48,410 nucleotides of DNA from JAAZZIT01 sp964480525 (GCA_964480525.1 CAYZOV010000013.1:1-48410), one strand, 5' to 3'; counted from the first letter of the stretch, positions 15,077 to 24,086 are shown. Translations and numbers: made by a program. Notes: generated by a model from the letters alone, not told the origin.

Positions 15077-16867
15077 ATGATTATTACAAATGATATTAAG
15101 TATTTAGGCGTAAACGACCACGACATTGACCTTTTCGAGGGGCAGTATGACGTGCCTTTCGGAATGTCTTATAATTCGTATGCTATTATGGACGAAAAAA
15201 TTGCGATTATGGATACCGTTGACGCACGATTTACTCACGCTTGGCTTGACAATATTCAAAACACTTTAGGTGAAAGAAAACCTGATTATTTGATTGTTCA
15301 ACATATGGAGCCTGACCATTCTGCAAATATTGTTAATTTTCTTAAAACATATCCCGAAGTAAAGGTTGTTTCGTCTGACAAGGCGTTTAAAATGATGAAA
15401 AACTTTTTCGGTACGGATTTTGCAGATAACAGAATTATCATCAAAGAGGGTGATACTCTCAATCTGGGCAAACACACATTAACATTTATTTCCGCTCCTA
15501 TGGTTCATTGGCCGGAGGTAATGGTAACATACGATATGACTGACAATGTGTTGTTTTCTGCTGACGGGTTCGGCTGTTTTGGTGCAAATGACAGGGAATT
15601 TGACTGGACAAGCGAAGCAAGAAGATATTATATAGGTATTGTTGGGAAGTACGGAAATCAGGTTCAGGCACTTTTGAAAAAAGCGGCAAAACTTAAAATT
15701 GAAAAAATCTGTCCGCTTCACGGACCTGTTTTGAGTGGCGATTTAAGCTATTATTTAAATCTTTACGATATTTGGTCGGGATACCGTGTGGAAACAGACG
15801 GAATTGTAATTGCTTATACGTCGGTTTACGGAAACACAAAAAAGGCAGTTTTACAGCTTTCTCAAAGGCTTAAAGACAACGGCTGTCCAAAGGTTGTGGT
15901 AAACGATCTTGCACGTTGCGATATGGCAAAGGCTGTGGAGGACGCATTCAGATACGGTAAAATCGTCTTTGCCACAACCACCTACAACACCGAGATTTTC
16001 CCGTTTATGAAAGAATTTATCAACCACCTTGTTGAACGAAATTTCAAAAACAGAACTGTTGCATTTATTGAAAACGGCTCTTGGGCGCCAATGGCGACAA
16101 AAGTTATGAAATCAATGCTTGAAAAATCCCAGAACTTAACCTATGCCGAAAACACGGTACGAATTATGTCGGCTCTCAATGACGAAAGCACAGCCCAGCT
16201 TAACGCTTTGGCAGACGAACTTTCGCAGGAATATATCGCACGTCAGAGCGAAACGGCAAACAAAAATGATTTAACCGCACTATTTAATATAGGCTACGGA
16301 CTTTATGTTGTTACGTCAAATGACGGCAAAAAGGATAACGGACTTATTGTGAATACCGTTACGCAGGTGACGAACACGCCTAACAGAATTGCCGTAACAA
16401 TTAACAAGGAAAACTATTCCTGTCACGTTATCAGCCAGACAAAGAAAATGAACATCAACTGTTTGTCTGTTGACGCACCGTTCAGCCTTTTTGAAAACTT
16501 CGGTTTCCAAAGTGGACGTGTTGCCGATAAATTTAAGAATACGGAAATTTTGCGTTCCGATAATGGACTTGCATTTTTGCCAAACTATATAAATTCGTTT
16601 ATGTCGCTAAAGGTTGAGAATGAGGTGGATTTGGATACACACATAATGTTCATTTGTACCGTCACCGAAGCGAGAGTTATCACAAATGCCGAAACAATGA
16701 CCTACACATATTATCATGAAAATGTTAAACCGAAACCTCAAACAGACGGCAAAAAGGGATTTGTGTGCAAAATTTGCGGATATATTTACGAGGGCGACAC
16801 TTTGCCGGAGGATTTTATTTGTCCACTTTGCAAGCACCCTGCGTCGGATTTTGAACCGATTGCTTGA
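15077..16867 (+). CDS. FprA flavo-diiron protein fused to flavin reductase and rubredoxin domains
   Basis: 596-residue three-part enzyme. Residues 1-250: metallo-beta-lactamase-like diiron domain with HMEPDH (76-81; ligands H76, E78, D80) and later APMVHWPE and CPLHGPV carrying further His ligands. About 255-395: flavodoxin domain (AYTSVYGNTKKA). About 405-545: flavin reductase-like domain of the high-molecular-weight rubredoxin type. C-terminus: rubredoxin (CKICGYIYEG and CPLCKHP). Such proteins reduce O2 to water, or NO, using NAD(P)H-derived electrons, protecting anaerobes. In many clostridia the FprA and HRB parts are separate; here one chain may carry the whole route. It has its own promoter and is divergent from the iron-regulated ABC operon. 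Confidence 0.92.
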   Translation: MIITNDIKYLGVNDHDIDLFEGQYDVPFGMSYNSYAIMDEKIAIMDTVDARFTHAWLDNIQNTLGERKPDYLIVQHMEPDHSANIVNFLKTYPEVKVVSSDKAFKMMKNFFGTDFADNRIIIKEGDTLNLGKHTLTFISAPMVHWPEVMVTYDMTDNVLFSADGFGCFGANDREFDWTSEARRYYIGIVGKYGNQVQALLKKAAKLKIEKICPLHGPVLSGDLSYYLNLYDIWSGYRVETDGIVIAYTSVYGNTKKAVLQLSQRLKDNGCPKVVVNDLARCDMAKAVEDAFRYGKIVFATTTYNTEIFPFMKEFINHLVERNFKNRTVAFIENGSWAPMATKVMKSMLEKSQNLTYAENTVRIMSALNDESTAQLNALADELSQEYIARQSETANKNDLTALFNIGYGLYVVTSNDGKKDNGLIVNTVTQVTNTPNRIAVTINKENYSCHVISQTKKMNINCLSVDAPFSLFENFGFQSGRVADKFKNTEILRSDNGLAFLPNYINSFMSLKVENEVDLDTHIMFICTVTEARVITNAETMTYTYYHENVKPKPQTDGKKGFVCKICGYIYEGDTLPEDFICPLCKHPASDFEPIA

Positions 16868-16907
16868 CGTTTGTTATCTGGTTGAAATTCAATATGTGAT
16901 AAAAATA

Positions 16908-16935
16908 GTAAACGTTTTCTGTGCATTTTGCACAA
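16908..16935. promoter_or_regulatory. Shared upstream motif, copy 1 (AAACGTTT...TTGCACAA)
   Basis: gtaaacgttttctgtgc followed by attttgcacaa. The AAACGTTT core is palindromic and resembles LacI/CcpA-family half-site centres. gtgca/tgcac also forms a small dyad (16921-16925 with 16929-16933). Very similar words recur at 21535-21564 before the second secreted-protein gene. Confidence 0.45.
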
Positions 16936-16997
16936 TTTTCAAAAGAAAAATTTGTTACCGAATTGACATCGAATTTGAAAAAAATGCTGAAAACCCC

Positions 16998-17026
16998 TTG
17001 AAATTGTGACAATAAAGTGATATAAT
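16998..17026 (+). promoter_or_regulatory. Promoter of the secreted surface protein gene
   Basis: TTGAAA (16998-17003), 17-base spacer, TATAAT (17021-17026). About 60 bases of leader separate it from the ATG at 17088. Confidence 0.7.
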
Positions 17027-17087
17027 TGCAAATAGGAATTGGAAGTCAATTCTAGAAAAATAATTATTTTTATTGGAGGAGATTCAT

Positions 17088-17759
17088 ATGAAACTCAAGA
17101 AGATTTTTGCAGTTTTGGCTGCAACAGCAATCGCTGGTTCAATGGCTATCTCAGCTTCTGCTGATGACATTGGTTCATGTCAGACAAATGACAAGCTTCT
17201 TTACGAAATTGATTTTTCTAACTACACAGGCGAAGACCTTGAAAAGGTAGTTAAAGTTGAAGCTGATTTGGTTTGTGACTCAGGTTACATGAACGGCTTT
17301 ATGGGTGGTAATATCGGTGGAACTTGGACTGATATTGGACAAACCGAAATCAATGATACTGATGTTCACACTTGGACATTGGAAACACCAGATGGCGGTC
17401 TTGCTAACTACATTCTCGATGAAAAGACAGGCGAAGTATCATCACAGCCATATTTCAAGGTTGAAATTTGGTGGGTAAATGCTCTTGAAGCTGAAGAAGA
17501 TGGAACTGTTATTACAGCTGGTACTGCTACACTTAAAGCTGTTAGACTTCTTGACGCTGACGGCAACGAAGTTGCACCTTCAGGCAACGCTGGTTCAACA
17601 GAAACACCTGCTGATACAGACAAGCCTGCTGACAGCACACCTTCAACAGATGACAAGCCTGCTACAGACAACAGCACAAGCACAGGTCTTGTAGGTCTTT
17701 CACTTGCTGGTCTTGCAGTTGCTGGCGCAGCAGTAGTTGCTTCAAAGAAGAAGAACTAA
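17088..17759 (+). CDS. Secreted surface protein with putative beta-sandwich domain
   Basis: 223 residues. Signal peptide (KLKKIFAVLAATAIAGSMAISASA, cleavage likely after ASA at about residue 25), one beta-rich domain (about 30-160) ending 'AGTATLKAVRLLDADGNEV', a Thr/Pro/Asp-rich linker (about 165-195), and a C-terminal hydrophobic helix followed by KKKN. The end looks like a sortase-type anchor tail, but I see no LPXTG; a TSTG precedes the helix. The beta domain resembles modules of ruminococcal surface proteins that may bind carbohydrate, but I cannot assign a family. The start is set by GGAGGAG just before the ATG at 17088. It is monocistronic, with its own promoter and terminator. Confidence 0.75.
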   Translation: MKLKKIFAVLAATAIAGSMAISASADDIGSCQTNDKLLYEIDFSNYTGEDLEKVVKVEADLVCDSGYMNGFMGGNIGGTWTDIGQTEINDTDVHTWTLETPDGGLANYILDEKTGEVSSQPYFKVEIWWVNALEAEEDGTVITAGTATLKAVRLLDADGNEVAPSGNAGSTETPADTDKPADSTPSTDDKPATDNSTSTGLVGLSLAGLAVAGAAVVASKKKN

Positions 17760-17783
17760 TTAGATTTTTATATCTGACATTTT

Positions 17784-17812
17784 AGAGCAATCCTTTCGGG
17801 TTGCTCTTTTTT
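17784..17812 (+). terminator. Terminator after the secreted surface protein gene
   Basis: agagcaatcc (17784-17793) pairs with gggttgctct (17798-17807, one G-U), tetraloop tttc, then a T-run. Confidence 0.85.
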
Positions 17813-17941
17813 GTTGTCTTGCATAAAAATTTCCTTTAAAAATTTATATTTTTTCTAAAAAAATAGTGGTAAATTTTTTCGATATGTGTTATAATATATT
17901 GTATGGCGTGTTGTCGCCAAAATTTTGCATTGGAGTTTGCT

Positions 17942-18724
17942 ATGATTTTGAATTTTAAGGGACTTGATTTAAATTATGATTTTCGTGGTCAGCAAAACGA
18001 AAATGAGCCTTTGGTGGTTTTGCTTCACGGGTGGGGTGCAAATATAACCCTCTTTGACAATCTTATGAATGTTGTTTGCCAAAAATACCCCGTTGTGGCA
18101 CTTGATATGCCGGGCTTTGGAAAATCGCAGGAAATGCCTGAACCGTGGGACGTGGGGCAATATACCGATTTTGTGATTGATTTTATTTCAAGTTTTAATT
18201 ATAAAAACGTAATTTTGTTAGGTCATTCTTTCGGCGGTCGTGTGATTATAAAAATGCTAACTCAACGTGAAATTCCGTTTTCGGTTGATAAAATTATAAT
18301 GGTTGACACCGCAGGAATTAAGCCGAAAAAGACCTTTAAACAAAAAGCACGTCAGCGTGTTTTTAAAATAGGGAAGTGGTTTTATAGCCGTTCTTTTGTG
18401 AAAAAAATCTCCCCGAACGGTCTTTCAAACTGGCGAAAAAAATTCGGCTCGGCTGATTATAACGACGCTAGCGAGATTATGAAAACTACGCTTGTTAAGG
18501 TCGTCAACGAGGATTTAACTGAATTTTTGCCTAAAATCAAGGCTGACGCTCTGCTAATCTGGGGCGAAAACGACACAGCGACGCCACTTTCAGACGGTCA
18601 GCTTATGGAAAAGCTTATTCCAAATTCTGGTCTTGTCACCTTGAAAAATGCAGGGCATTACAGCTTTCTCGACCAACAATTTACATTTAACAGGGTGATA
18701 AAATCCTACTTAAAAATCGACTAA
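17942..18724 (+). CDS. Alpha/beta hydrolase
   Basis: About 260 residues of alpha/beta-hydrolase fold: oxyanion strand LLHGWGAN, nucleophile elbow GHSFGG (Ser nucleophile), acid in LIWGENDTATP, and catalytic His in NAGHYSF. The substrate is unknown. Start 17942 (MILNFKG) is preferred over the upstream in-frame 17903 because TTGGAGT lies nine bases before it. It is first in an operon with a membrane MurF-like ligase (11-base gap) and Ddl, so it may act on a peptidoglycan precursor or a related amide/ester. That is inference from context only. Confidence 0.85.
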   Translation: MILNFKGLDLNYDFRGQQNENEPLVVLLHGWGANITLFDNLMNVVCQKYPVVALDMPGFGKSQEMPEPWDVGQYTDFVIDFISSFNYKNVILLGHSFGGRVIIKMLTQREIPFSVDKIIMVDTAGIKPKKTFKQKARQRVFKIGKWFYSRSFVKKISPNGLSNWRKKFGSADYNDASEIMKTTLVKVVNEDLTEFLPKIKADALLIWGENDTATPLSDGQLMEKLIPNSGLVTLKNAGHYSFLDQQFTFNRVIKSYLKID

Positions 18725-18735
18725 AGGGGTATATT

Positions 18736-20277
18736 ATGTTGACTTCTGTTTTTTTAACAATAACAATTCTTTGCTGTGCCGTCTTAGGTACGTTACAATT
18801 TATACACATTTTTCAGCTTAATTCTTACAAGCCGAAAGAACAGCTAAAATGGTACAAAAAGTATTTTTCCAGACTTTTGCCGTGCGTTATCATTTTTGTT
18901 TACTTAATAATTTGTGGAATTTTTCACGCAGAAAGCTTTTTGTTTACAATTCCCGCAATTATAGTTTCACTGTTTTTAAAGCCTAAAAAGGCTAAAAAAC
19001 CGTTGGTTTTCACACCCCGTGTTAAAAGAATGTTCTGTACAAACTTTGTGATTTACGCAATTTTGTGTGTTTTAACTTTTACTTTTGACAACAAATTGAA
19101 ATTTCTCATCGGTGCGATTTCCTGTGGTTTTGTTCCGCTTATCGTACTGCTTGCAAATTTAATCAACAAGCCTTTGGAGCTATCCATTAACAGATACTAT
19201 ATAAATGACGCTAAGAAAATGCTCCGTGCAAATTCAAATTTGAAAATTATCGGTGTGACGGGTTCTTTTGGTAAAACAAGCGTCAAATTTTACTTGAATA
19301 CCCTTTTGAGGGCTAAGTACAACGTTTTGATGACCCCCGAAAGTTACAACACTCCACTTGGCATAGTTAAGACAATTCGTACAAAATTAAAGGCAACCGA
19401 CCAGATTTTCATTTGCGAAATGGGTGCGAGAAATGTTGGCGATATTAAGGAAATTTGCGATATTGTTCACCCTCACCACGGCGTGATTACCACCGTGGGC
19501 GAACAGCATTTAGAAACCTTTAAGACCCTTGAAAATATTCAGAAAACTAAGTTTGAACTGGCTGACAGTCTGCCTGAAAACGGTATGCTTTTTGTAAACG
19601 GCGACTGTGAAGCAATTAGAAATTTTAATCACCAAAAGCTTGAAAATGCCGTAACCTACGGACTTTCAGAGGGTAATGATTACCGTGCATTTGACCTTAA
19701 AATTTCAGAGCGTGGCAGCGAATTTAAGGTTAAAACTTCAAATGGTGAAATTTGTGAATATACTACCAAACTAATAGGCACGCATAATGTTATAAATATA
19801 GTGGGTGCAATCGCTATTTCGCATAAAATGGGTATTCCGTTGGAAAAACTCAAGGCACAGGTGCGAAAGCTTGAGTGTGTTCCTCACCGTTTGGAGCTTA
19901 TCAATCGTGGCGGAATTATAATGGTTGACGACGCCTACAATTCAAATCCGAGTGGTTGCAAGGCTGCACTTGAAACAATTCAGTATTTTGACGGAATGAA
20001 AATTCTTGTAACACCGGGTATGGTTGAGCTTGGACAGTTGCAGGAAAAACTCAACTTTGATTTTGGCTCGCAGGCAGGAAAAATGTGCGATTTTATCGTG
20101 CTTGTTGGCGAAAAGCAGACCCAGCCTATTTATAACGGAGTAAAAAATTCGGGATTTAATATGTCAAATTGCTATGTTGCGTCTGATTTATCCGACGCTT
20201 TAAATAAAGTTTACTCAATTTCCACAGACAAAAAGAAAATTGTGCTTTTGGAAAATGATTTACCTGATAATTATTGA
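18736..20277 (+). CDS. Membrane-attached MurF-like Mur ligase
   Basis: 513 residues. The N-terminal third has about four to five hydrophobic segments (around 4-25, 48-80, 103-117, 122-145) instead of the soluble MurF uridine-binding domain. The Mur ligase core follows: P-loop GVTGSFGKTS (173-182), MGARNVGDIKEI, and the C-terminal domain with VDDAYNSNPSG. The ATP and amino-acid sites look intact. MurF adds D-Ala-D-Ala to the UDP-muramyl tripeptide; this membrane form may use a lipid-linked or other acceptor. It is placed directly before ddl, which would supply the dipeptide. It may be a second MurF or the only one; other mur genes are not in the window. Confidence 0.8.
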   Translation: MLTSVFLTITILCCAVLGTLQFIHIFQLNSYKPKEQLKWYKKYFSRLLPCVIIFVYLIICGIFHAESFLFTIPAIIVSLFLKPKKAKKPLVFTPRVKRMFCTNFVIYAILCVLTFTFDNKLKFLIGAISCGFVPLIVLLANLINKPLELSINRYYINDAKKMLRANSNLKIIGVTGSFGKTSVKFYLNTLLRAKYNVLMTPESYNTPLGIVKTIRTKLKATDQIFICEMGARNVGDIKEICDIVHPHHGVITTVGEQHLETFKTLENIQKTKFELADSLPENGMLFVNGDCEAIRNFNHQKLENAVTYGLSEGNDYRAFDLKISERGSEFKVKTSNGEICEYTTKLIGTHNVINIVGAIAISHKMGIPLEKLKAQVRKLECVPHRLELINRGGIIMVDDAYNSNPSGCKAALETIQYFDGMKILVTPGMVELGQLQEKLNFDFGSQAGKMCDFIVLVGEKQTQPIYNGVKNSGFNMSNCYVASDLSDALNKVYSISTDKKKIVLLENDLPDNY

Positions 20278-20297
20278 TTTTGAAAGGATATGACAAT

Positions 20298-21479
20298 ATG
20301 AAAGTTAAACTTGGTGTATTTTTTGGAGGAAAAAGCGTTGAACATGAAATTTCTATAATTTCAGCAGTACAGGCAATTTACTCTCTAGATAAGGAAAAAT
20401 ACGACATTGTGCCGATTTATATTACTAAAAACAACGAATTTTACACGGGAGAAAAGCTTTTTGATATTGAAAACTATAAAAATATTAACCAGCTTTTGAG
20501 CAACTCTCAGCGTGTTGTTTTGGTTAATACAGGCAATAAGGTTGAGCTTTTCAGATTTCCGTTTAAAAAGCTCGGCAACAATGTTGTTGATTATATTGAC
20601 GTGGCTTTTCCGATTGTGCATGGAACTAACGTTGAGGACGGCTCGTTGCAGGGTTATCTCAAAACATTGAATTTGCCGTATGTTGGCTGTGATGTGCTTT
20701 CATCTGCCGTGGGAATGGATAAATACGTTATGAAAACGGTTTTGAAAGACAATGATATTCCTGTGCTTGACTGTAAATGTTATTTAACTAAGGATTTTGA
20801 CGAGCCGGAAAAAGTTATGGACGAAATTGAGGAAAAAATCGGCTATCCTGTAATTGTTAAGCCTGTAAATCTCGGTTCTTCAATCGGAATTTCTAAGGCT
20901 GTTAATCGTGAAAAATTGTATGAATCCCTTTCTACGGCTTTTGATTATGCTTCAAAGGTACTTGTTGAAACTTGCATTGAAAATCTCAAAGAAATCAACT
21001 GTTCGGTTTGTGGGGACGTTGACGAAGCCGAAGCTTCGGAGTGCGAAGAACCTGTAAACGGCGACGAAATTTTAAGCTATGAGGATAAATATATCGGTGG
21101 AGCTAAGGAAAACGGCTCAAAGGGAATGGCGTCTACAAAGCGCTTAATTCCTGCAAATATTACTGAAAAACAGCGTGAAGAAATCAGAAACCTAGCTGTT
21201 AAAGCGTTCCAATGTCTTGGCTGTAACGGCGTTTCGAGAATTGACTTTATGATTGACAAGGACACCGACAAAATATGGCTTAACGAAATCAACACTATTC
21301 CGGGAAGCTTGTCGTTTTATTTGTGGGAGCCTATCGGTACGCCTTATGCAAAGCTTTTGGATAAAATGATTGAGCTTGCGATGAAACGTGAAAGAGAAAG
21401 CGAAAATATCACATATGCTTTTGATACAAACGTGTTGTCGGGAATAAAGTTGGGTGGAACTAAGGGTACAAAAATGTAA
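20298..21479 (+). CDS. ddl: D-alanine--D-alanine ligase
   Basis: 393 residues, ATP-grasp. It starts KLGVFFGGKSVEHEISIISA (the Ddl N-terminal signature), then HGTNVEDGSLQGYL, KPVNLGSSIGISKA, omega-loop region SYEDKYIGGAKENGSKGMAS, and NEINTIPGS with the metal and ATP residues. It makes the dipeptide for MurF. The chain carries an acidic insertion (CGDVDEAEASECEEPVNGDE) before the omega loop. Start 20298 is chosen over 20274 because the homologous N-terminus begins there and GAAAGGA lies upstream. I cannot tell D-Ala from D-Lac or D-Ser specificity with certainty; the general pattern is the normal clostridial Ddl. Confidence 0.92.
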   Translation: MKVKLGVFFGGKSVEHEISIISAVQAIYSLDKEKYDIVPIYITKNNEFYTGEKLFDIENYKNINQLLSNSQRVVLVNTGNKVELFRFPFKKLGNNVVDYIDVAFPIVHGTNVEDGSLQGYLKTLNLPYVGCDVLSSAVGMDKYVMKTVLKDNDIPVLDCKCYLTKDFDEPEKVMDEIEEKIGYPVIVKPVNLGSSIGISKAVNREKLYESLSTAFDYASKVLVETCIENLKEINCSVCGDVDEAEASECEEPVNGDEILSYEDKYIGGAKENGSKGMASTKRLIPANITEKQREEIRNLAVKAFQCLGCNGVSRIDFMIDKDTDKIWLNEINTIPGSLSFYLWEPIGTPYAKLLDKMIELAMKRERESENITYAFDTNVLSGIKLGGTKGTKM

Positions 21480-21534
21480 TTTGTATAAACTTTGTGCGAA
21501 CGAATATATTTCTTTTTACATAATAATAGCTAAA

Positions 21535-21585
21535 TGTAAACGTTTTTCGTAATATTTGCACAATAATTTGATGTTAAATTGTGCA
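21535..21585. promoter_or_regulatory. Shared upstream motif, copy 2, with TGCACAAT dyad
   Basis: tgtaaacgtttttcgta (21535-21551) followed by ttgcacaataattt, closely matching the words at 16908-16935. Here tgcacaat (21557-21564) also forms an inverted repeat with attgtgca (21578-21585). It is likely an operator for a common regulator of the two secreted-protein genes. Confidence 0.45.
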
Positions 21586-21594
21586 TTAAGCTAA

Positions 21595-21623
21595 TTGCAA
21601 AATAGAGATATTTTTGTTATAAT
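21595..21623 (+). promoter_or_regulatory. Promoter of the Thr-linker lipoprotein gene
   Basis: TTGCAA (21595-21600), 17-base spacer, TATAAT (21618-21623). Confidence 0.7.
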
Positions 21624-21678
21624 CATTGTTGTAAATAAGCTTTTTAATAAAGTTTAAAAAGAATTGGAGGAAATTAAC

Positions 21679-22650
21679 ATGAAAAAGATACTTGCAATGG
21701 CACTTGCACTCACAATGACTTGCGGTGTTATGACAGCTTGCGGTAGCGACGATTCTTCTTCAAGCAAAGACGATTCAACAACTACTACAACCACAACAAC
21801 AGCAGCTACAACAACTACTGCACCAACAACAGATGACAGTTCTTCAGAACCTGACGACGGTGGTGAAGAAGTAGCTCAGCCAAAGCCTATTGAAGATGTT
21901 GCAGGCGAACTTCTTAACAACGAAAATCCATCAGTTACATTTACTGCTGATTCAGACCTTTCTTGGATTACAATGTTCAACGAAGGCAAAACAGCTAAGG
22001 TAGACGGCGAATTTGTAAACCTTTATCCGGGTGATGAAGGATACGCAGGCGACGAAGCTATTCTTGATTTTTCAGTAGCAGAACTCGGCGGAGTTTCAAT
22101 GCTCAAAATTGACAACTTGGGTCAGGGAAATGACGTTTTGACGTTCACTAAGGAAGGTAGCGAAGGCGTGTATTCAGACGGTTCATCAAAGAATCTCTGG
22201 TGGTATCCAAAGGTTCGTTTTGACATTGGTAAACTTTTTGAAGGTCAGGAAGATAAGCTTAACGAAATCTTCACAGTTACGATGGACCTCGTAGTTGTAG
22301 GTAACGAACCTGCTATTGCTGACGATACAGCAGGTAATGTTGCTCCAACAGAAACAAATATGCCTGGTTACGCAGGTGGTGCTTTCGGTACTAACAACAA
22401 CGAACAGTGGAACGGTAATGCTCTTGAATGGTCTGTAAACGAATGGACTTCTGAATGGGCTTACACAGAACTCAAAATCCGTCCTGGTATTGACGCACTC
22501 TCAGGCAACCCTAAGTCATTTGCATTTGATAAGGATTTTGAAACTAACTACCTCACACTTATGGAATGGGGTATTGACCATGATGTAGATTTGTACATTG
22601 CAAACATTACATTCCTTAACGAAAACAACGAAGTTATTACACTTGATTAA
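21679..22650 (+). CDS. Secreted lipoprotein with Thr-rich linker and beta-sandwich module
   Basis: 323 residues. Lipoprotein signal with lipobox MTAC (Cys about residue 21), then Ser/Asp and a poly-Thr linker (about 30-55) typical of extended cell-surface stalks. The remaining 250 residues are rich in Trp, Tyr and Gly (SDLSWITMF, NLWWYPKVRFDIG, NEQWNGNALEWSVNEWTSEWAY) and end 'VDLYIANITFLNENNEVI', like the last strand of the 17088 protein's domain. The aromatic content fits a carbohydrate-binding function, but I cannot place it in a CBM family. GGAGG precedes the chosen ATG; the upstream in-frame ATG at 21664 overlaps that site. Confidence 0.75.
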   Translation: MKKILAMALALTMTCGVMTACGSDDSSSSKDDSTTTTTTTTAATTTTAPTTDDSSSEPDDGGEEVAQPKPIEDVAGELLNNENPSVTFTADSDLSWITMFNEGKTAKVDGEFVNLYPGDEGYAGDEAILDFSVAELGGVSMLKIDNLGQGNDVLTFTKEGSEGVYSDGSSKNLWWYPKVRFDIGKLFEGQEDKLNEIFTVTMDLVVVGNEPAIADDTAGNVAPTETNMPGYAGGAFGTNNNEQWNGNALEWSVNEWTSEWAYTELKIRPGIDALSGNPKSFAFDKDFETNYLTLMEWGIDHDVDLYIANITFLNENNEVITLD

Positions 22651-22668
22651 TTTTCGGTAAAACAATTA

Positions 22669-22697
22669 AGACCACTCGTTTGAGTGGTCTTTTTTTA
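22669..22697 (+). terminator. Terminator after the Thr-linker lipoprotein gene
   Basis: agaccactc (22669-22677), loop gttt, gagtggtct (22682-22690), then seven T. Its end touches the stop of the convergent minus-strand gene. Confidence 0.9.
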
Positions 22698-23201
22698 TAG
22701 CTTTATAAAATCCGAAATATCTATTATAATACTTTCGCCGATTTGAATATGATATGGATAATTATTTTTATCATATTCGACAATAATGTCGCTGCCTCGG
22801 AAAATACCTTTTCCCGTGACAGATTTGCCTGTATTTGTGAAATTTATCTTTTTGCTGTTTTTTAAATAATCCATACAGCTTGCTAAAGTGTTGCAAACAT
22901 TACCCGTGGGCATATCTTCTCTTTGACATACGCTTTCTAGGTCTTGGAAATAAATTGTTGCATTATCATTGTTAAGTTTCACGACCATTCCGTCTATTTC
23001 GGCAGGGGAGTGTATGACAAATTCCCATTGGTTTGAAATAACCTTACCCGTGATTTTGTATGTTGTTTCGTCGGTGCTGATTTTTGCATTAAAGCTGTAA
23101 TCAAAGTTTAAATCGGGTTTTGTAACTTCGTTATTTTTGCACCCTACTAACACAAAAACAAAACAAAAAAGAACAATCAGTACGCATTTTTTCAGGTTCA
23201 T
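22695..23201 (-). CDS. Hypothetical lipoprotein
   Basis: 168 residues with an N-terminal lipoprotein signal (hydrophobic core VLIVLFCFVFVLVGC; lipidated Cys at about 21). The mature part is about 147 residues, mostly predicted beta (NFDYSFNAKISTDETTYKITGKV...), with a late GSDIIVEYDKNNYPYHIQIG. I do not recognise a family. It follows the NAD(P)H-hydrate dehydratase gene by nine bases on the same strand, so it is likely last in the acpS unit; this gives no functional hint. Confidence 0.7.
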   Translation of the reverse strand: MNLKKCVLIVLFCFVFVLVGCKNNEVTKPDLNFDYSFNAKISTDETTYKITGKVISNQWEFVIHSPAEIDGMVVKLNNDNATIYFQDLESVCQREDMPTGNVCNTLASCMDYLKNSKKINFTNTGKSVTGKGIFRGSDIIVEYDKNNYPYHIQIGESIIIDISDFIKL

Positions 23202-23210
23202 TAAATCATC

Positions 23211-24086
23211 TCAAATGTCCAAAATTTTGAACACATAAGGAAAATGAGAAATTATATCCGACCCTAGAATACCACGTTCCGACTGAGTATGTGAAAGTTC
23301 TTCGGCAGTAAATCCCATAATAAAGCTTGCTGTGGCACAGGCTTTCAACGGTTCAATTCCTTGTGCGATTATTCCGCAAATAAGCCCTGCGAGAATGTCA
23401 CCGCTTCCGCCTTTAGAAAGGGCTGTGTTGCCTGTTTTTGAATAGTATGTGGTATTTGCGTCGGTAATATAAGTTCCCGCACCCTTTGCCGTTATAATGC
23501 AGTTGTATTTTTTGGCAAAATCTTTTGCATACTGCAACCTGTTTTCGCAAATTTCTTTCACCGTAACATTGCAAAGTCTGCTTAGTTCGGCAGGGTGTGG
23601 AGTTAAAACAATCTTCGCTTTTGCGTTCAATAGTACATCTTTATTCGGACAAATTGAATTTATTCCGTCAGCGTCGATTATAACGGGTATTTCCGAAAAT
23701 TTTACAATTTGTTCAACTAAAATTCGTGTATTGTCATTGCACCCTAAACCGCACCCGATTAAAATTGCGGTGGAATTTTTTGTCTTGTCAAGTATAATTT
23801 TGCTTGCTTCAATGGGGTTTTGGTGGCTTATTACAGTAAAAATTCCTTCAGGGCAGAACGTAAAACAGCCGTCGCAAACGGATTTAGACGAAAAAAGTTC
23901 AACCAAACCCACACCGCTTCGCAATGCTGATTTTGTAGCCAAAAGCCCTGCGCCACGGTACATTTCACTTCCGCAAACAAGCAATGCTTTTCCGAACGTT
24001 CCTTTATGCCCGTTGGGATTTCTTTTTGGAAAAGCATTTGTGACAAAACTTTTATCAATGTTTAAGACATTATTCAAAACGTTCAC
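23211..24086 (-). CDS. nnrD: ADP/ATP-dependent NAD(P)H-hydrate dehydratase
   Basis: 291 residues of the ribokinase-like CARKD fold: KGTFGKALLVCGS near the start, GCGLGCNDN, VIIDADGINSI, LTPHPAELSRL and the late GGSGDILAGLICG with its catalytic Asp. It repairs hydrated NAD(P)H using ADP or ATP. The epimerase domain NnrE, often fused at the N-terminus, is absent here. It overlaps acpS by four bases, a pairing often seen in Firmicutes. Confidence 0.9.
   Translation of the reverse strand: MNVLNNVLNIDKSFVTNAFPKRNPNGHKGTFGKALLVCGSEMYRGAGLLATKSALRSGVGLVELFSSKSVCDGCFTFCPEGIFTVISHQNPIEASKIILDKTKNSTAILIGCGLGCNDNTRILVEQIVKFSEIPVIIDADGINSICPNKDVLLNAKAKIVLTPHPAELSRLCNVTVKEICENRLQYAKDFAKKYNCIITAKGAGTYITDANTTYYSKTGNTALSKGGSGDILAGLICGIIAQGIEPLKACATASFIMGFTAEELSHTQSERGILGSDIISHFPYVFKILDI

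Noticed and set aside
20298..21479. Vancomycin-type D-Ala-D-Lac or D-Ala-D-Ser ligase
   Set aside because: The omega-loop region does not clearly match VanA or VanC types, and no vanH/vanX/vanT-like gene is adjacent.
21763..21833. Simple-sequence repeat (ACA/ACT-rich) as a phase-variable tract
   Set aside because: It encodes the Thr linker with mixed codons and a length in threes; no long perfect mononucleotide or tandem unit that would slip out of frame.
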